64,000 bases of DNA from Rhodosporidiobolus odoratus (taxonomy: Eukaryota > Basidiomycota > Microbotryomycetes > Sporidiobolales > Sporidiobolaceae), in contig JAOANU010000017.1 of assembly GCA_034387635.1 (NCBI GenBank), positions 620,001 to 684,000 of the forward strand, in the 5' to 3' direction. Made by a program: the position numbers and the translations under genes. A model generated the notes under the pieces. The model was not told the origin of the DNA, did not search any database, and worked only from the letters and a program-made list of their open reading frames with translations. Shown one piece after another: positions 42,601-52,166 of the stretch (the first letter of the stretch is position 1; every line of letters begins with the position of its first letter).

Positions 42601-43495
42601 GGGGGAGAGGCCGAAGCTGGGCGGTAAGGAGAGGGGAGGGTCGGACAGGTCGATGATGACCGTTCAGAGGGGAAGTGGGAGCACCGGTTTGCCGGAGCTG
42701 GGCGGGTCGAGTCGAGCTACGATGTCGATCTCGAGGTCTAGCAGCGCTTCGACGGTGTCGAACGAGTCAGAGCAAAACCAGGTTCAGTCTGCACCTCCTC
42801 TGGCGGAACACCCATACTCTCGTCCTCTCACCCCGCCTTCATCGATTTCTTTTCCCCTACCACCTCACCACGTCTTAAAGTCTCACACTCGCGACGCCTC
42901 CTTATCTTCCTACGCCTCAACCCCCTCTCTCAGCTTGAGTAACAGCCCCGCCCGTCGAAAGAACTCGATCGCTTCTTCAACCTTTTCCACCAATCCCTCG
43001 GACGGAGGATTCTCAGAATACTCGTCTTTCTCAGCTACAGCTCGAGCTTTCCCAATCCCGCCGATGACGCATCCATATCACACGGCTTCTTCCCCTCTCT
43101 CCTCGGTCGATTATCGATTCCCTCCTCCTCCATCTTCGACTCTCACTTCGACGCCTATCTCTCCCATCTCTCTTCATACCAAGTCTCAATCTCACTCCCA
43201 CTCTTCGAATATTCCTCATCCTAGGACCATCTTGTACCCCAGGAAATCACCTCGACAAGCCTCCCTCGACGCTCTCAAGAGCTCCAAAACGCCGCCTACA
43301 CATACGCACAGCGGCAACGGAGGTAAGGGGCTGCAGATTGGGTTGGGGTTACTGGCGATGGACCCTGCGTCGGGGAGAGGCGTGGGTGGCGGAGCAGGAG
43401 GGATGGGAGGGCAGGGGAATAGGAATGAGGAGATGAGGAGACCGGAGATGAGGAGACCGGAGAGTGGAGAGAGTTTTCTGAGGATGAGAGGGTGA
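39648..43495 (+). CDS. Large Ser/Pro-rich disordered protein
   Basis: Two exons (39648-40936 and 41092-43495) with a 155-nt intron (GTACGT to TGCAG) join in frame to 1230 residues. Nearly the whole protein is Ser/Pro/Arg-rich and predicted to be disordered by composition. Recognisable points are a start MPTAYSLSATRPLSKTDRKA, a basic stretch RLKSLVKKGSKFSLRSLV near residue 230, and a duplicated motif GKAARLLG (two copies ~15 residues apart, just before the intron). Further on there is RRRSASDPNLLLTI, which resembles a phosphorylation or 14-3-3 site, and a charged segment EEARERMGLGEMGRERKARRR. No enzyme domain is visible. It is possibly a polarity or signalling scaffold; that is inference only. 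Confidence 0.7.
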
Positions 43496-43669
43496 ATTGA
43501 AGGCCGAGGGTGAGAGGGAAAGAGGTGTGAGAGCGGAAAGGGGAGGAAGGAATCTTTTATCTTGTGTTGTGTACGACATTCAACTCGAAAGGGCTGAGGA
43601 GGTGGAGGGGGCGGGAAGGGAGGAAGAGCCTAGCTTGCAACGCTTGAGCTAAGTCTATCTCACTTGTGC

Positions 43670-44941
43670 ATGAGGAGTATGGACCGATATCAGAGAGAAG
43701 AAAGAGGAAAGATGACCTTCTCGGTTTGGGACTTAGCGGCACGGCGCCACGTTCCCCCTTCTTTCGACTTTCGCCCTCGGCGGACGCTTTCCTCTCCACA
43801 TACCGACGCGGCAAAGCTGAGAGTGATGGGGAAAACGTCTTTCAACCCCTTCGATACCGACAAAGACCCTCTACTCTCTCCTCGCATGCCCTGTCCCTTT
43901 CCTTTTGCCCCCAAATCGAAGATGCTGAAAGAAGCGTCCTCCTTGTCACCGCTCGCCACCGCCTTTTCCCCCTCTCTGACCCTCAAAAACGACTCGTCGA
44001 CGCCTTCCGAGTCGCACACAACTATCACCTCGACCCCTCCCACCCCAACTTCGACCTCGACCTCGGATCTGACCTCTGCCCCTGCTTCTTCTTCTGGCAA
44101 CGAGAGGGGAGCAGCCTTCGAAGCTGCTCTAGCCATAGCCTCGTACTTGAGGGAGAGACACGAGGACGACTTGCAGCACAATAGGGATCTGCGCGTGGCG
44201 CTAGAGTTTCGAGAGAGGGTGACGGATGAGGTGCGAGAGAAGCTGAGGGCTTGCGAGGAGAGGTGTGCGGCGCTTGAGTCGGAAGTAGAGGAGTTAATGA
44301 GAGAGGGGACGAGGTTGGAGGAGAAACTAGGGACGGAGAGGCACGCGAAGGAAGAGTTGGAGAGAGAAGTGGAAAAAGAGAGGGAGAGGGCGAGGGAGCA
44401 GAAACGACTGGCGATGGACTGGGCTAAGCAGGTCAGTAGGATGGGAAAGGAGTTGAAGCAGAGCGAGGATAAAGTCGGTAAGTACCTCAACCCTGACACC
44501 CCTGCGAGAGAAGGGGGATAGCTCACCTTGCATGGGAGAACAGCGGATCTCGCCCGTCATCTGGCTACCACCTCCCGCACTCCACCTCCCTCTCCTCCCC
44601 TGTCCCCTGTACCGTCTCCCCCGTCTTCCCCCTCTCACCACACCCACACCCACAAGCCTCCCCTCATCGCCGCTGCTGAATCCCTCCCTCCCCCCTACCC
44701 CATTAGCTTCCTAACCTCCCACCCACCCTCCGCGCCGCCCACCTTTGCGCGCTCAAGCTTCGCTACTGCGGCAGAGGGTCAAACGGCAGTGGAGAAGAAT
44801 GTACCGAGGTATGGGGAAGGGAGGTTGTGCAGAATGTGCGGGAAAAATGGGGAGGCATGCAAAAATGACACGAGGTGCAGGGCGAGACGCAGGGAGGCAG
44901 AGGAGCGGAAGAGGTCGAAGTGGGCGGAGAGGTGGCAGTGA
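43670..44941 (+). CDS. Coiled-coil protein with a C-terminal Cys motif
   Basis: Two exons (43670-44477 and 44544-44941) joined by a 66-nt intron (GTAAGT to ACAG) give about 401 residues. ATGs at 43712 or 43827 (MGKTSFNPFDTD) are alternative starts. Residues ~145-270 form a long coiled coil rich in Glu, Arg and Leu (VREKLRACEERCAALESEVE and onward). A Pro/Ser-rich spacer follows. The end is basic with the closely spaced Cys pattern C-x2-C-x6-C-x6-C (RLCRMCGKNGEACKNDTRC), which could bind a metal. I do not recognise the family. The opposite strand is also open for 278 codons but has only low-complexity Ser/Leu translation. Confidence 0.65.
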
Positions 44942-45138
44942 GATTGCGTGTGGAAGTAAAGGTGAATGGCTTGGGATACGTCGAAGGGGAAAAGGGCAAG
45001 CAGCTCAGTAGAGTATGTTCAAGATACAAAATCAATTACAGTCCCGCGATTCGATGAGTCGTGGCGCAACACCTCGAGAGCGGGCACTGTTACTTCTGCT
45101 ATCGCTGGTGTGAGAATGTCGAATAAGGAATAGACAGT

Positions 45139-47055
45139 CTACAAGAATCGCCCAATTTGCTCGCCAACCTGCGACAAAGAATCCGTTATCTTCAGGTTCA
45201 TTTTGAACCCTGACTTGTCATTGAAGCTGTGCAGATTGAGGCGTTCAGACAGAGGAGAACGACGTACCCGAACAGCCGTCTCCAACCTCTCCTCTGAATT
45301 CCTTTTTAAATCCGCATCCCATTCCACCTTTCCAGGTGGGAAAACCGCAACAACCGTGCTTCCCCCGTACGCAAAGAAACCCAGTTCGTCACCTCGCTCG
45401 ACAATCGAGGAGGGTGAGGCGGTACGGACTATGGAGCCGACTAACATCGCTCCGATCTGGACGATGGCGACTTCGGTTGGAGTGGGAGTGAGGGTGGTGA
45501 GGTAGGTTACTATAGAAGCAGCCCGGGTAAGTTAAGGCTGGAGTGACAAGAAGGCCGAGCAGGAGGCGGCGAAACTTACCATCCCTCCGATTTGCAGTAA
45601 AGACATCCAGATCTTCATTCACCGCACAAGGGTTGACAGTATAGTACGTCCCCTCAATACTCTTCGTCTCCCCCACTTGAGCCTTGACAGGCGAGTGATA
45701 GCGATGGTAGTCCGCAGGTGCAAGCCTGAACACTGCGACTGAACCGTTCTCCAATTGGGCAGCTTTGGTGGGGTCGTCGAGCAGGTTTGCGAGGTTGAAG
45801 TTGCGGCCCTACAGAGTGGTGTGTGAGTTGACTAGCGCAGGCTGGCGAGAGGCGAGGAGGAGCGAGCGACGTGCCTTGATCCAGATCTCCTTTGCCTTGT
45901 CGACGCTGTCAAAGACGGTCAAACGGCAATCGGCCGCTGAGCTAACTACCTTCTCGTCCTCAGGCGCCGCTATGGGACGAGCACCCGGTCTCAGCGCCCT
46001 GTAGAAGAACTGTGCAGCTGCCCGTCGTCAGCCGAAACGAAGAACGCGAGAAAAGGCGCAGCTGGGACGGACCTGATTGAACGTCTCGTAATCTGCGATG
46101 TTGGGGTGCAGGAGCTCAGAGCAGTCGATTTCATAGGTTTTGACGAAAGCTTGAATGTGCTCAAAGGCGGCGACGGGGTTGTCAAACGCTGCGCCTTGTT
46201 TGATGGTTTGTTGCTGCAAAAAAACGGGAAATCAGGTTAGAACGAGTAGCTGTGCTTCTCGCAAGGAATCCGTCATAGGAAAGAGTGCGAGGGCAGGGCA
46301 AGGACCAGAGGAAAGAAGGATCACCTTGAGCAAAGCTTCCATTTTTGAGCTTCCGAGCAACTTGGCCTGTTCTCGTCCATGATAAAGCGCCTGCATCCCC
46401 AACCTCACATAGATCGGCATACTGTGCTCGTCTCTGAGTCTTGTCAGCACACCCCGCTCGCAGCATATTCCAAGAGACGCAGGAGGGGGGGGGGGGGGGG
46501 GGAACAAAGGAAAAAGACTCATCTCCCAAACCTTCTTCGGGTTATCCCCCCTACCAACCGCCACGTACGTCCCCATGTGAGCGCTTACGGCCAGCTTCTC
46601 GATACCAGGTACGAAGCGCTGGAGCCAGGAGTGTTTGACGCCTGCAGTGGACGGTTTCGAGACGAAGCGAGGGGAGGAAAACAAAAGAGGAGCCAAACAG
46701 AGTGAGTCAGGGTTGTTCCCTGTCGTATAGCACGAGGGCAGAGAGATAGCCAACCGGGGGGAACTTTGTAGGCGTGCGTCCGTTGAATGGGGGGACAGAT
46801 ACGGTCCAGGAGGAATGAAAACGTACCATGCGCCGCTGGTGTATGGATATCCAACTCTTTCGGTCCCTCCTCCGCCCCATGGGTGAGTCCATCAAGAGCA
46901 GCCTGTAATAGCACCCTCGACCGATCTTGCCCTCGTATCAGCATACGAGACGAGCGTGCAGCCCCACATCATCCTCTCCTCGAAGTTGAAGATGCGAGGG
47001 GACGTACAGCAAAATTACCATCGGCAAGGTCTTCGGGCTTGATTTGAGGCTCCAT
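45139..47055 (-). CDS. PSD: Phosphatidylserine decarboxylase proenzyme
   Basis: Converts phosphatidylserine to phosphatidylethanolamine; the proenzyme cleaves itself to make a pyruvoyl group. Conserved pieces in order: FNQFFYRALRPGARPIA, FRLAPADYHRYHSPV (catalytic His region), GETKSIEGTYYTVNP, VQIGAMLVGSI, and near the end GDELGFFAYGGSTVV, where GGST is the self-cleavage site. The last short exon encodes VGEQIGRFL. No N-terminal targeting or membrane segment and no C2 domain are visible, so it resembles the soluble or endomembrane type rather than mitochondrial Psd1. The start MEPQIKPEDLADGNFA is taken at 47055. At least six short introns occur. The junction near 46440-46530 is unresolved: the frame runs through a poly-C tract, and no donor/acceptor pair gives the expected VWE-to-SMPIYV join. 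Confidence 0.88.
46485..46502. repeat. Homopolymer of 18 G (plus strand)
   Basis: An uninterrupted run of 18 G, read as C on the coding strand of the PSD gene. It lies in an intron or in a translated six-proline run. Such runs are prone to length error in sequencing and to length change in the cell. Confidence 0.95.
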
Positions 47056-47345
47056 CGCTAGTAAGTCTGTATGTGCCAAAGACAAGAACAGCGGGATTGA
47101 GGTGTGAATGACGGAACTGAGGCAATCAGATTGACCCGCAGCCGCAGCCTCGCGCCGGGCGGAAAGAAGTGTGTCTCATCTAGCCAAAAATAGCGCTCCC
47201 CCTGTCTTTTTCTCCCTCTCACGACCAGAGTACAGCAGTGAGTACTGAAGAACATTTCAACGACACTGAACCACGAAAGAAACAGAACAGACTACGAACC
47301 CCGTTGAACACTCCCGGAACACAACATCCTCTCCCCGCTTAGCGT

Positions 47346-49576
47346 TCATATCTTCCCATCAACATTCTGCTCCTCATCGCTCTCTTCCTCGTCCGACTCC
47401 GCATCCTCAGCCTCTTCGTCCTCCACTTCTGCTTCCTCCTCTCCCCCCTCTTCCTCTTCTTCCTCCACCACCCTGCCCCCAACCGGACTCCCAGCCAACA
47501 AGAACCCTCCTCCCAAGGTCAAACTCATTTTCCTCCCTCTCGCCTTCCCTATACTGACCGCCGGACTCGCCGTAGAAGGGGACATATACATCGGTAAGAC
47601 TCGACCAGAGGAAGTAGAGCGGGCGGTCAGAGGAGTGTAGGGGACTGGGGAGAGGTAATAAGTTGCGGAAGAGGGGGTTTGGGGGGAGAGGAGGGGCAAG
47701 GCAGGGGCTTTGGGGAGGGTGGTGAGGGTTGCTGTGGGTGAGGGAAGAGGAGAATCGTACGGGTGGGGAGAGGGGGTTGGTTGAGAGTGGGGGGGAGAGG
47801 GAGGAGGGTCGGGTCGAGTTAAGAGGTAGACGCCTTTATCGAGCCCTCAACAGTCATCAGTTTCAGACGCGGGAGAACGGCAGAAGAGACGCTAACGAGG
47901 AAAAGGGCGGGTTGACCAAAACGCACCGGCACCGCAAATTACGCAGCCAAAGACAAAGTTGACCAAACTTGGCAAGGCGATTCCTTCAAAGTCGCGGTAG
48001 AGCACGGCGGAACCGATGATGGTAGAGAGGGCGAAGGTGCAGTATTGAATGGGGATGACGACGCGAGACTCAAAGCGTTGTACTGCACACCATATTATGG
48101 TATCTGAATCATCCTGAGGAGGGCTAGGTAAGGGGGAAAGGACGAACAAGACTTGTTGACAAAGTTTACTTGGGTCACGGCCGTGATGACGAGAACGAAC
48201 AGGACGGGGTAGGTGATCCAGCTCTTGAAGGTGAGGATTGGGTTCAGGTTGAGGAACGAAGAGAAAGCTTTCGTGCAGAGAACGGTGAAAGCCCCTGCAG
48301 ATTCGAGAGAAGTTAGGTACTGACACACCAAGAGGGGATCTCTGAAAAGCGAAAGCCGTACCTGCGAGAGCGCACAATGCAAGATCGACTAACACGAATC
48401 GGTCGCCGTACTTTGTCCTCGAAAGGTATGCCAATCCAACGATAGCAGCGGCAGAGATAGATGCATACACAATGAAAAGTGGCTGAGAGATGGCTTGAAG
48501 GAAGTCTTCGGGCGTGGGCTGCACAGTGAGGGGGACACAAGCTTGTCAGTCGTGCAACTGTAGGCTAAACTCGGGTTCGATCGCACCTTCTGATCACTTG
48601 ACTTGGAGGCGTAGACGACGGTTGCGCCACCTAGGATAGCAATGAGGACTCCAACAAAGTCTCTCCTCCGAAAGGGCTGCAGTCGAGACGCGCAGCCGGG
48701 AGTCAGCGCTCGCGGTCAGCATCGGAAAGAAGCAGGAAGGAAACAAGGACAACGCACCTCCCCTACCACCAACGGCGCCAGAAACACATTAGCCACAAGC
48801 GTAACCAATCCAAGTGGGGCAATCACACTCGGGGAAGCGAAACCATATGCCAGGAAATTGAGGAATTCGCCACAGTTGAGGAGGGTGAATCCAAAGAGCC
48901 AGAGGGGAGAGGTCAAGAAACCTTTGTCGGTTCGAGGGGCGGGTTCCGACCCCGTGCGGGAGATAGAGCGAAGACGAGATCGGGAGCGAGGGCGTTGGGA
49001 TAGAGTACGGGATGGCGGTAGAGGTGAGAGAGAGGGGCGATGGGAAGGCCGCGACGAGATGGATGAGGCAGATGTGGTTTCGATGCGGGGAAGTACGGGT
49101 CGAGGTGACCCTGACGCAGAGGTTGAAGGAGGTGAAGAAGAAGGGAGATCGGGGCCAGGGACGAGGGGAATCAGGACATCGGCGGTTTTTCCTGCCTGGC
49201 CTTGGGAGTCGGAAAGCGAGCGGATCAGGGTTGGCGAGGCTTTCACCAGAAGCGGCGTGCGCTCGTCGAGTTTGATTGACCGAGATGAGCGAGTACGGCG
49301 GGGCTTTGATGGATGTGCGTCTGCGGTAGAGGAGGGATGGGAAGAGGAGGCAGCAGAGTGGGGGTGGATGGGTTTGTGCTGACGGCGGATATGGGCGAGG
49401 CTGGGTAGACAAGGAGGGTGAGTACGCTCTGCGTGTTTACGAGGTAAGGGTGAACCGCACCGTTGATAGTTCAAGCCAGCAGAGATCAAGCAACTCCCTC
49501 CCACTGCCAGACCCACTCCGATCAAGGCGGGCGTCTCTGGGATAGGGATCGAGTCACCTATTCGCCCGTATGACAT
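47346..49576 (-). CDS. NIPA-type magnesium transporter
   Basis: Multi-pass membrane protein of the NIPA (DUF803) family, known Mg2+ transporters. The first segment is ALIGVGLAVGGSCLISAGL at about residues 15-37. A long cytosolic insert (about 45-240) is Ser/Arg-rich and holds ERTPLLV, an acidic di-leucine-like sorting signal. The other membrane segments follow: SPLWLFGFTLLNCGEFLNF, VIAPLGLVTLVANVFLAPL, the short exon near 48600-48676 (VGVLIAILGGATVVYAS), PLFIVYASISAAAIVGLAY, WITYPVLFVLVITAVTQV, VVIPIQYCTFALSTIIGS and LVNFVFGCVICGAGVYLL. The C-terminal tail is Pro-rich then strongly acidic, ending EQNVDGKI. Six or so short introns are present. The start MSYGRIGDS at 49576 fits the family. The site of action (plasma membrane, vacuole or endosome) is not decided by the sequence. 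Confidence 0.85.
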
Positions 49577-49701
49577 GATACTAGTCGGAGCGTTTCTAGA
49601 GCGAATGAAAGAGAGGCCGAGAATGAATTGAATGGCAACCGGCAACCGTTTCGTGAACGCGTGAGAGTCTTCCTCCTCGGACTTCGTTTTGCACCTCAGA
49701 T
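49577..49701. promoter_or_regulatory. 125-nt bidirectional promoter
   Basis: Only 125 nt separate the ATGs of the divergent NIPA and RING-CH genes, so both promoters and leaders must share this stretch or overlap coding sequence. No specific factor site is recognised. Confidence 0.55.
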
Positions 49702-51602
49702 ATGCAATCAGCGCCACTGCAAGCAAGGCGACAAGCTAGTCGCACCCAGTCAGACGAACCTGCCACCTCGTTCGACCCGTCTCTTGGTCTCCCCTCCGCC
49801 GACATCACTACAGCATCAACCTCCCCTCCTTCTCACACTCTCTCAAGCAACACAGCAGACCTTCCACAGCAATGCTGGATCTGCTACGACTCCACCCTCG
49901 AATCTCCCGACCCTTTGCTCCACGTCTGCAACTGCACCCTCCTCGCCCACTCGACTTGCCTCCTCACCTGGCTACAACAGCAACAGCAGTCTCAGGCTGC
50001 CTCGCCTAGGTGCCCTGTCTGTGCCGCACCCATCTTGATCGTCGAGGATCAGAGTCAGGCCTTGAGGTTGTACAGGAAGGTCAGGAGGTTGGCGGACAAG
50101 GTTAGTTTGGCCGCCGCGGTCGGAGCAGTAGGGGCGAGTGGGTGGTTCGTCGCCGCCGCGTACGGAGCCTACGTCGTAAAAGTCTTCATGGGAGAAGAGG
50201 TCGCAAGGGCTCTGTTGAGCCGGCATGATAAAGGTCTGCCATGGCGCTACTGGCGTACGCTTTTCTCCCCCCCCCTTTACTGCCCGCCTGTCTCTCTTCT
50301 TGGGCAAGCTGACTCATCATCCATACCTGACTCTTCGCGCCCGCAGTCAACCTCCCCCTGATCCCTTTTACCCTGATCCTCTCCCGCACACCCTTAATCG
50401 ACTCCCTCCTCCCCTTCCTCCCCCTGACCCTGCTCCTCTCCTCCCACTCCCCCTACTCCTACTCCTCTCCCTCTCATTTCTCCTTCCTCCACTCGACGAG
50501 CTTCACCTCGTCCTACCTCGAAGACCTAACCTTCCGCTACCCCCCTTCTCCAACCCTAACCGTCTGTCTCCTCCCGTGGCTCCGACTCTTGTACCTCAAA
50601 CTTCGTTGGAGAGTTTTCAGAGCTGTACTTGGGGGAGGGAGCAAGAAAAAGTACAGAGGTTTGGCGGCGGTGTTTGAGGAAGCCGCAGAGGATGAAGTTG
50701 CTTTTGCCGTACCTTCTCAGGGTGCTGAAACCGCAGCTGGTGGCGAGGGGCAAGCGGAAAGGGGGCAAGGAGGAGGCGGAGGAGGAGGAGGAGGAGGAGG
50801 AGGAGGAGGAGGAGGAGGAGGAGGAGGAGGAGGAGGAGGAGGAGTCCCGATTGAGATGGTAGCTACCATCGAACTCGAACTCGTAGACATCCCCGCCGAC
50901 CCTCACCCTCAACCTAATCAAACCCAAAATGTCCAACAACCACCGCCAACTCCAACAAGAGCAGCAGCAGGCGACGCTGCCCTCCCCCCCTCGGCCCGCC
51001 TCCGCATAGGTCTAGGCCGTCTCACCTCCCTCCTCCTCAGCGCCTTGATCTTCCCCACCCTTTCCTCTCTCGCCGGATCCGCTCTCTTCCTCTTGGCGTC
51101 CAAGACGAGAGGATCGAAAGCGGTTCCTTGGAGGGTTTTGAGAAAGGTTTTGGGGGTCGGGGCGGTTTTGGCTGTGAGCGGCGGTCGAGGGGTTGGTGGT
51201 GGTGCGAGAGGGGCAGGAGGAGGAAAAGGAGGAGGGGTAGGGACAGGGTTGGGAGGATGGATCACCCGTCTTATCGCTCCCCTTTCTTCCTCTCCCTCCT
51301 CTTCCACCTTCTCGGGACTAGGACTGGGAGGAGTCGGCCGTCCCACCCCTCTAGATCCGGTTTGGGTTCGTAATGCCTTTGGGGCGGGGATGGTTCTACT
51401 TCTGCGGGATGCGGTCGAGTTGACAGCGGGGGTTTTGGAGGACAGGAGGAAGAAGAGTAGGAGGGTTGTGGAGAAACCGTTCAGGCCGGGAAGTAGGGGA
51501 GAGAGTCAGAGTCAGAGGGAGCGGGAGAGAGAGGGGATGGAGGGAATGAGTGGGGGGAGGAACACGATGGGGAGGGAGGCGAGGGTGCATAATTTCTTGT
51601 AG
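49702..51602 (+). CDS. RING-CH (MARCH-type) membrane E3 ubiquitin ligase
   Basis: Two exons (49702-50254 and 50347-51602) give 602 residues. A RING-variant domain lies at about residues 55-107: CWIC, then CNC, HSTC and CPVC, the C4HC3 order of RING-CH proteins. Hydrophobic segments follow (VSLAAAVGAVGASGWFVAAA near 140; NLPLIPFTLIL near 185; an LLLLLSLSFLL-like stretch in other frames is not used). Later segments are LLLSALIFPTLSSLAGSALFLLA near 425 and AGMVLLLRDAVELTAG near 560. This layout resembles MARCH5-like ligases of mitochondria or ER; the location is inferred. A poly-Gly tract of about 25 residues near 360 is encoded by a GGA repeat. The start ATG is the first in frame and leaves a disordered ~50-residue lead. 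Confidence 0.82.
50768..50843 (+). repeat. GGA trinucleotide repeat coding poly-Gly
   Basis: Near-perfect (GGA)n microsatellite of about 25 units, with one GGC interruption near the start, translated as poly-Gly in the RING-CH protein. Trinucleotide units keep the frame when length changes. Confidence 0.93.
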
Positions 51603-52166
51603 GGTCGTACAGTGCAGCGAGGGGACGAAGATTGCTTGTTATAACTTTGCTTCCCTATTTCCTCTCTCTGGTTCACAAGATCTCAGTGAAGAGGGGGAAA
51701 GCTGCTCAGCAGCACAGAGGTTGCAAATCGAGGTGAAGGCAGTAAAAAGACAGACGGCAAAACGAGACGAGAAGAACTGACGAGAGAGCAAACCCTACGG
51801 AAATCACAAAGTAGAGGGGAGCGAGCGAGGGATGCAGCCCATGCAGGGGAGCACAACGAATGACAGCCGAGGGGAATGATATGGGTCGGGTACTGAATGA
51901 GAGGGAGAGAGAGAGAGAAACAAGCGATTCATAACGAGAGGGCTGGGGTATATGGCTCGTCCCCAACAGAAGAGGGGGAAACGAGGACGATGACTGGGTA
52001 AAGGAGACGTGACAAGCGAGAGAGAGAGAAAAGTATCCATGATATGGTGAATCCGACGAGCATCCGCACCTTCCTTCATCCACACCTCCTACCTCCTTCC
52101 AACCACCTCCATCCAACATTCTTTTATAAGCACTCCGACACACACACTTTGACCTTCTCGCGGTCT
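51603..52166. other. Intergenic region between convergent genes
   Basis: About 0.56 kb holding the 3' regions of the RING-CH and zinc-finger genes. A GA-rich run lies near 51900-51925. No gene is called. Confidence 0.5.

Noticed and set aside
43690..44526. Open frame of 278 codons on the minus strand opposite the coiled-coil gene
   Set aside because: Ser/Leu-rich low-complexity translation, a mirror of the Glu/Arg-rich coiled coil on the other strand.
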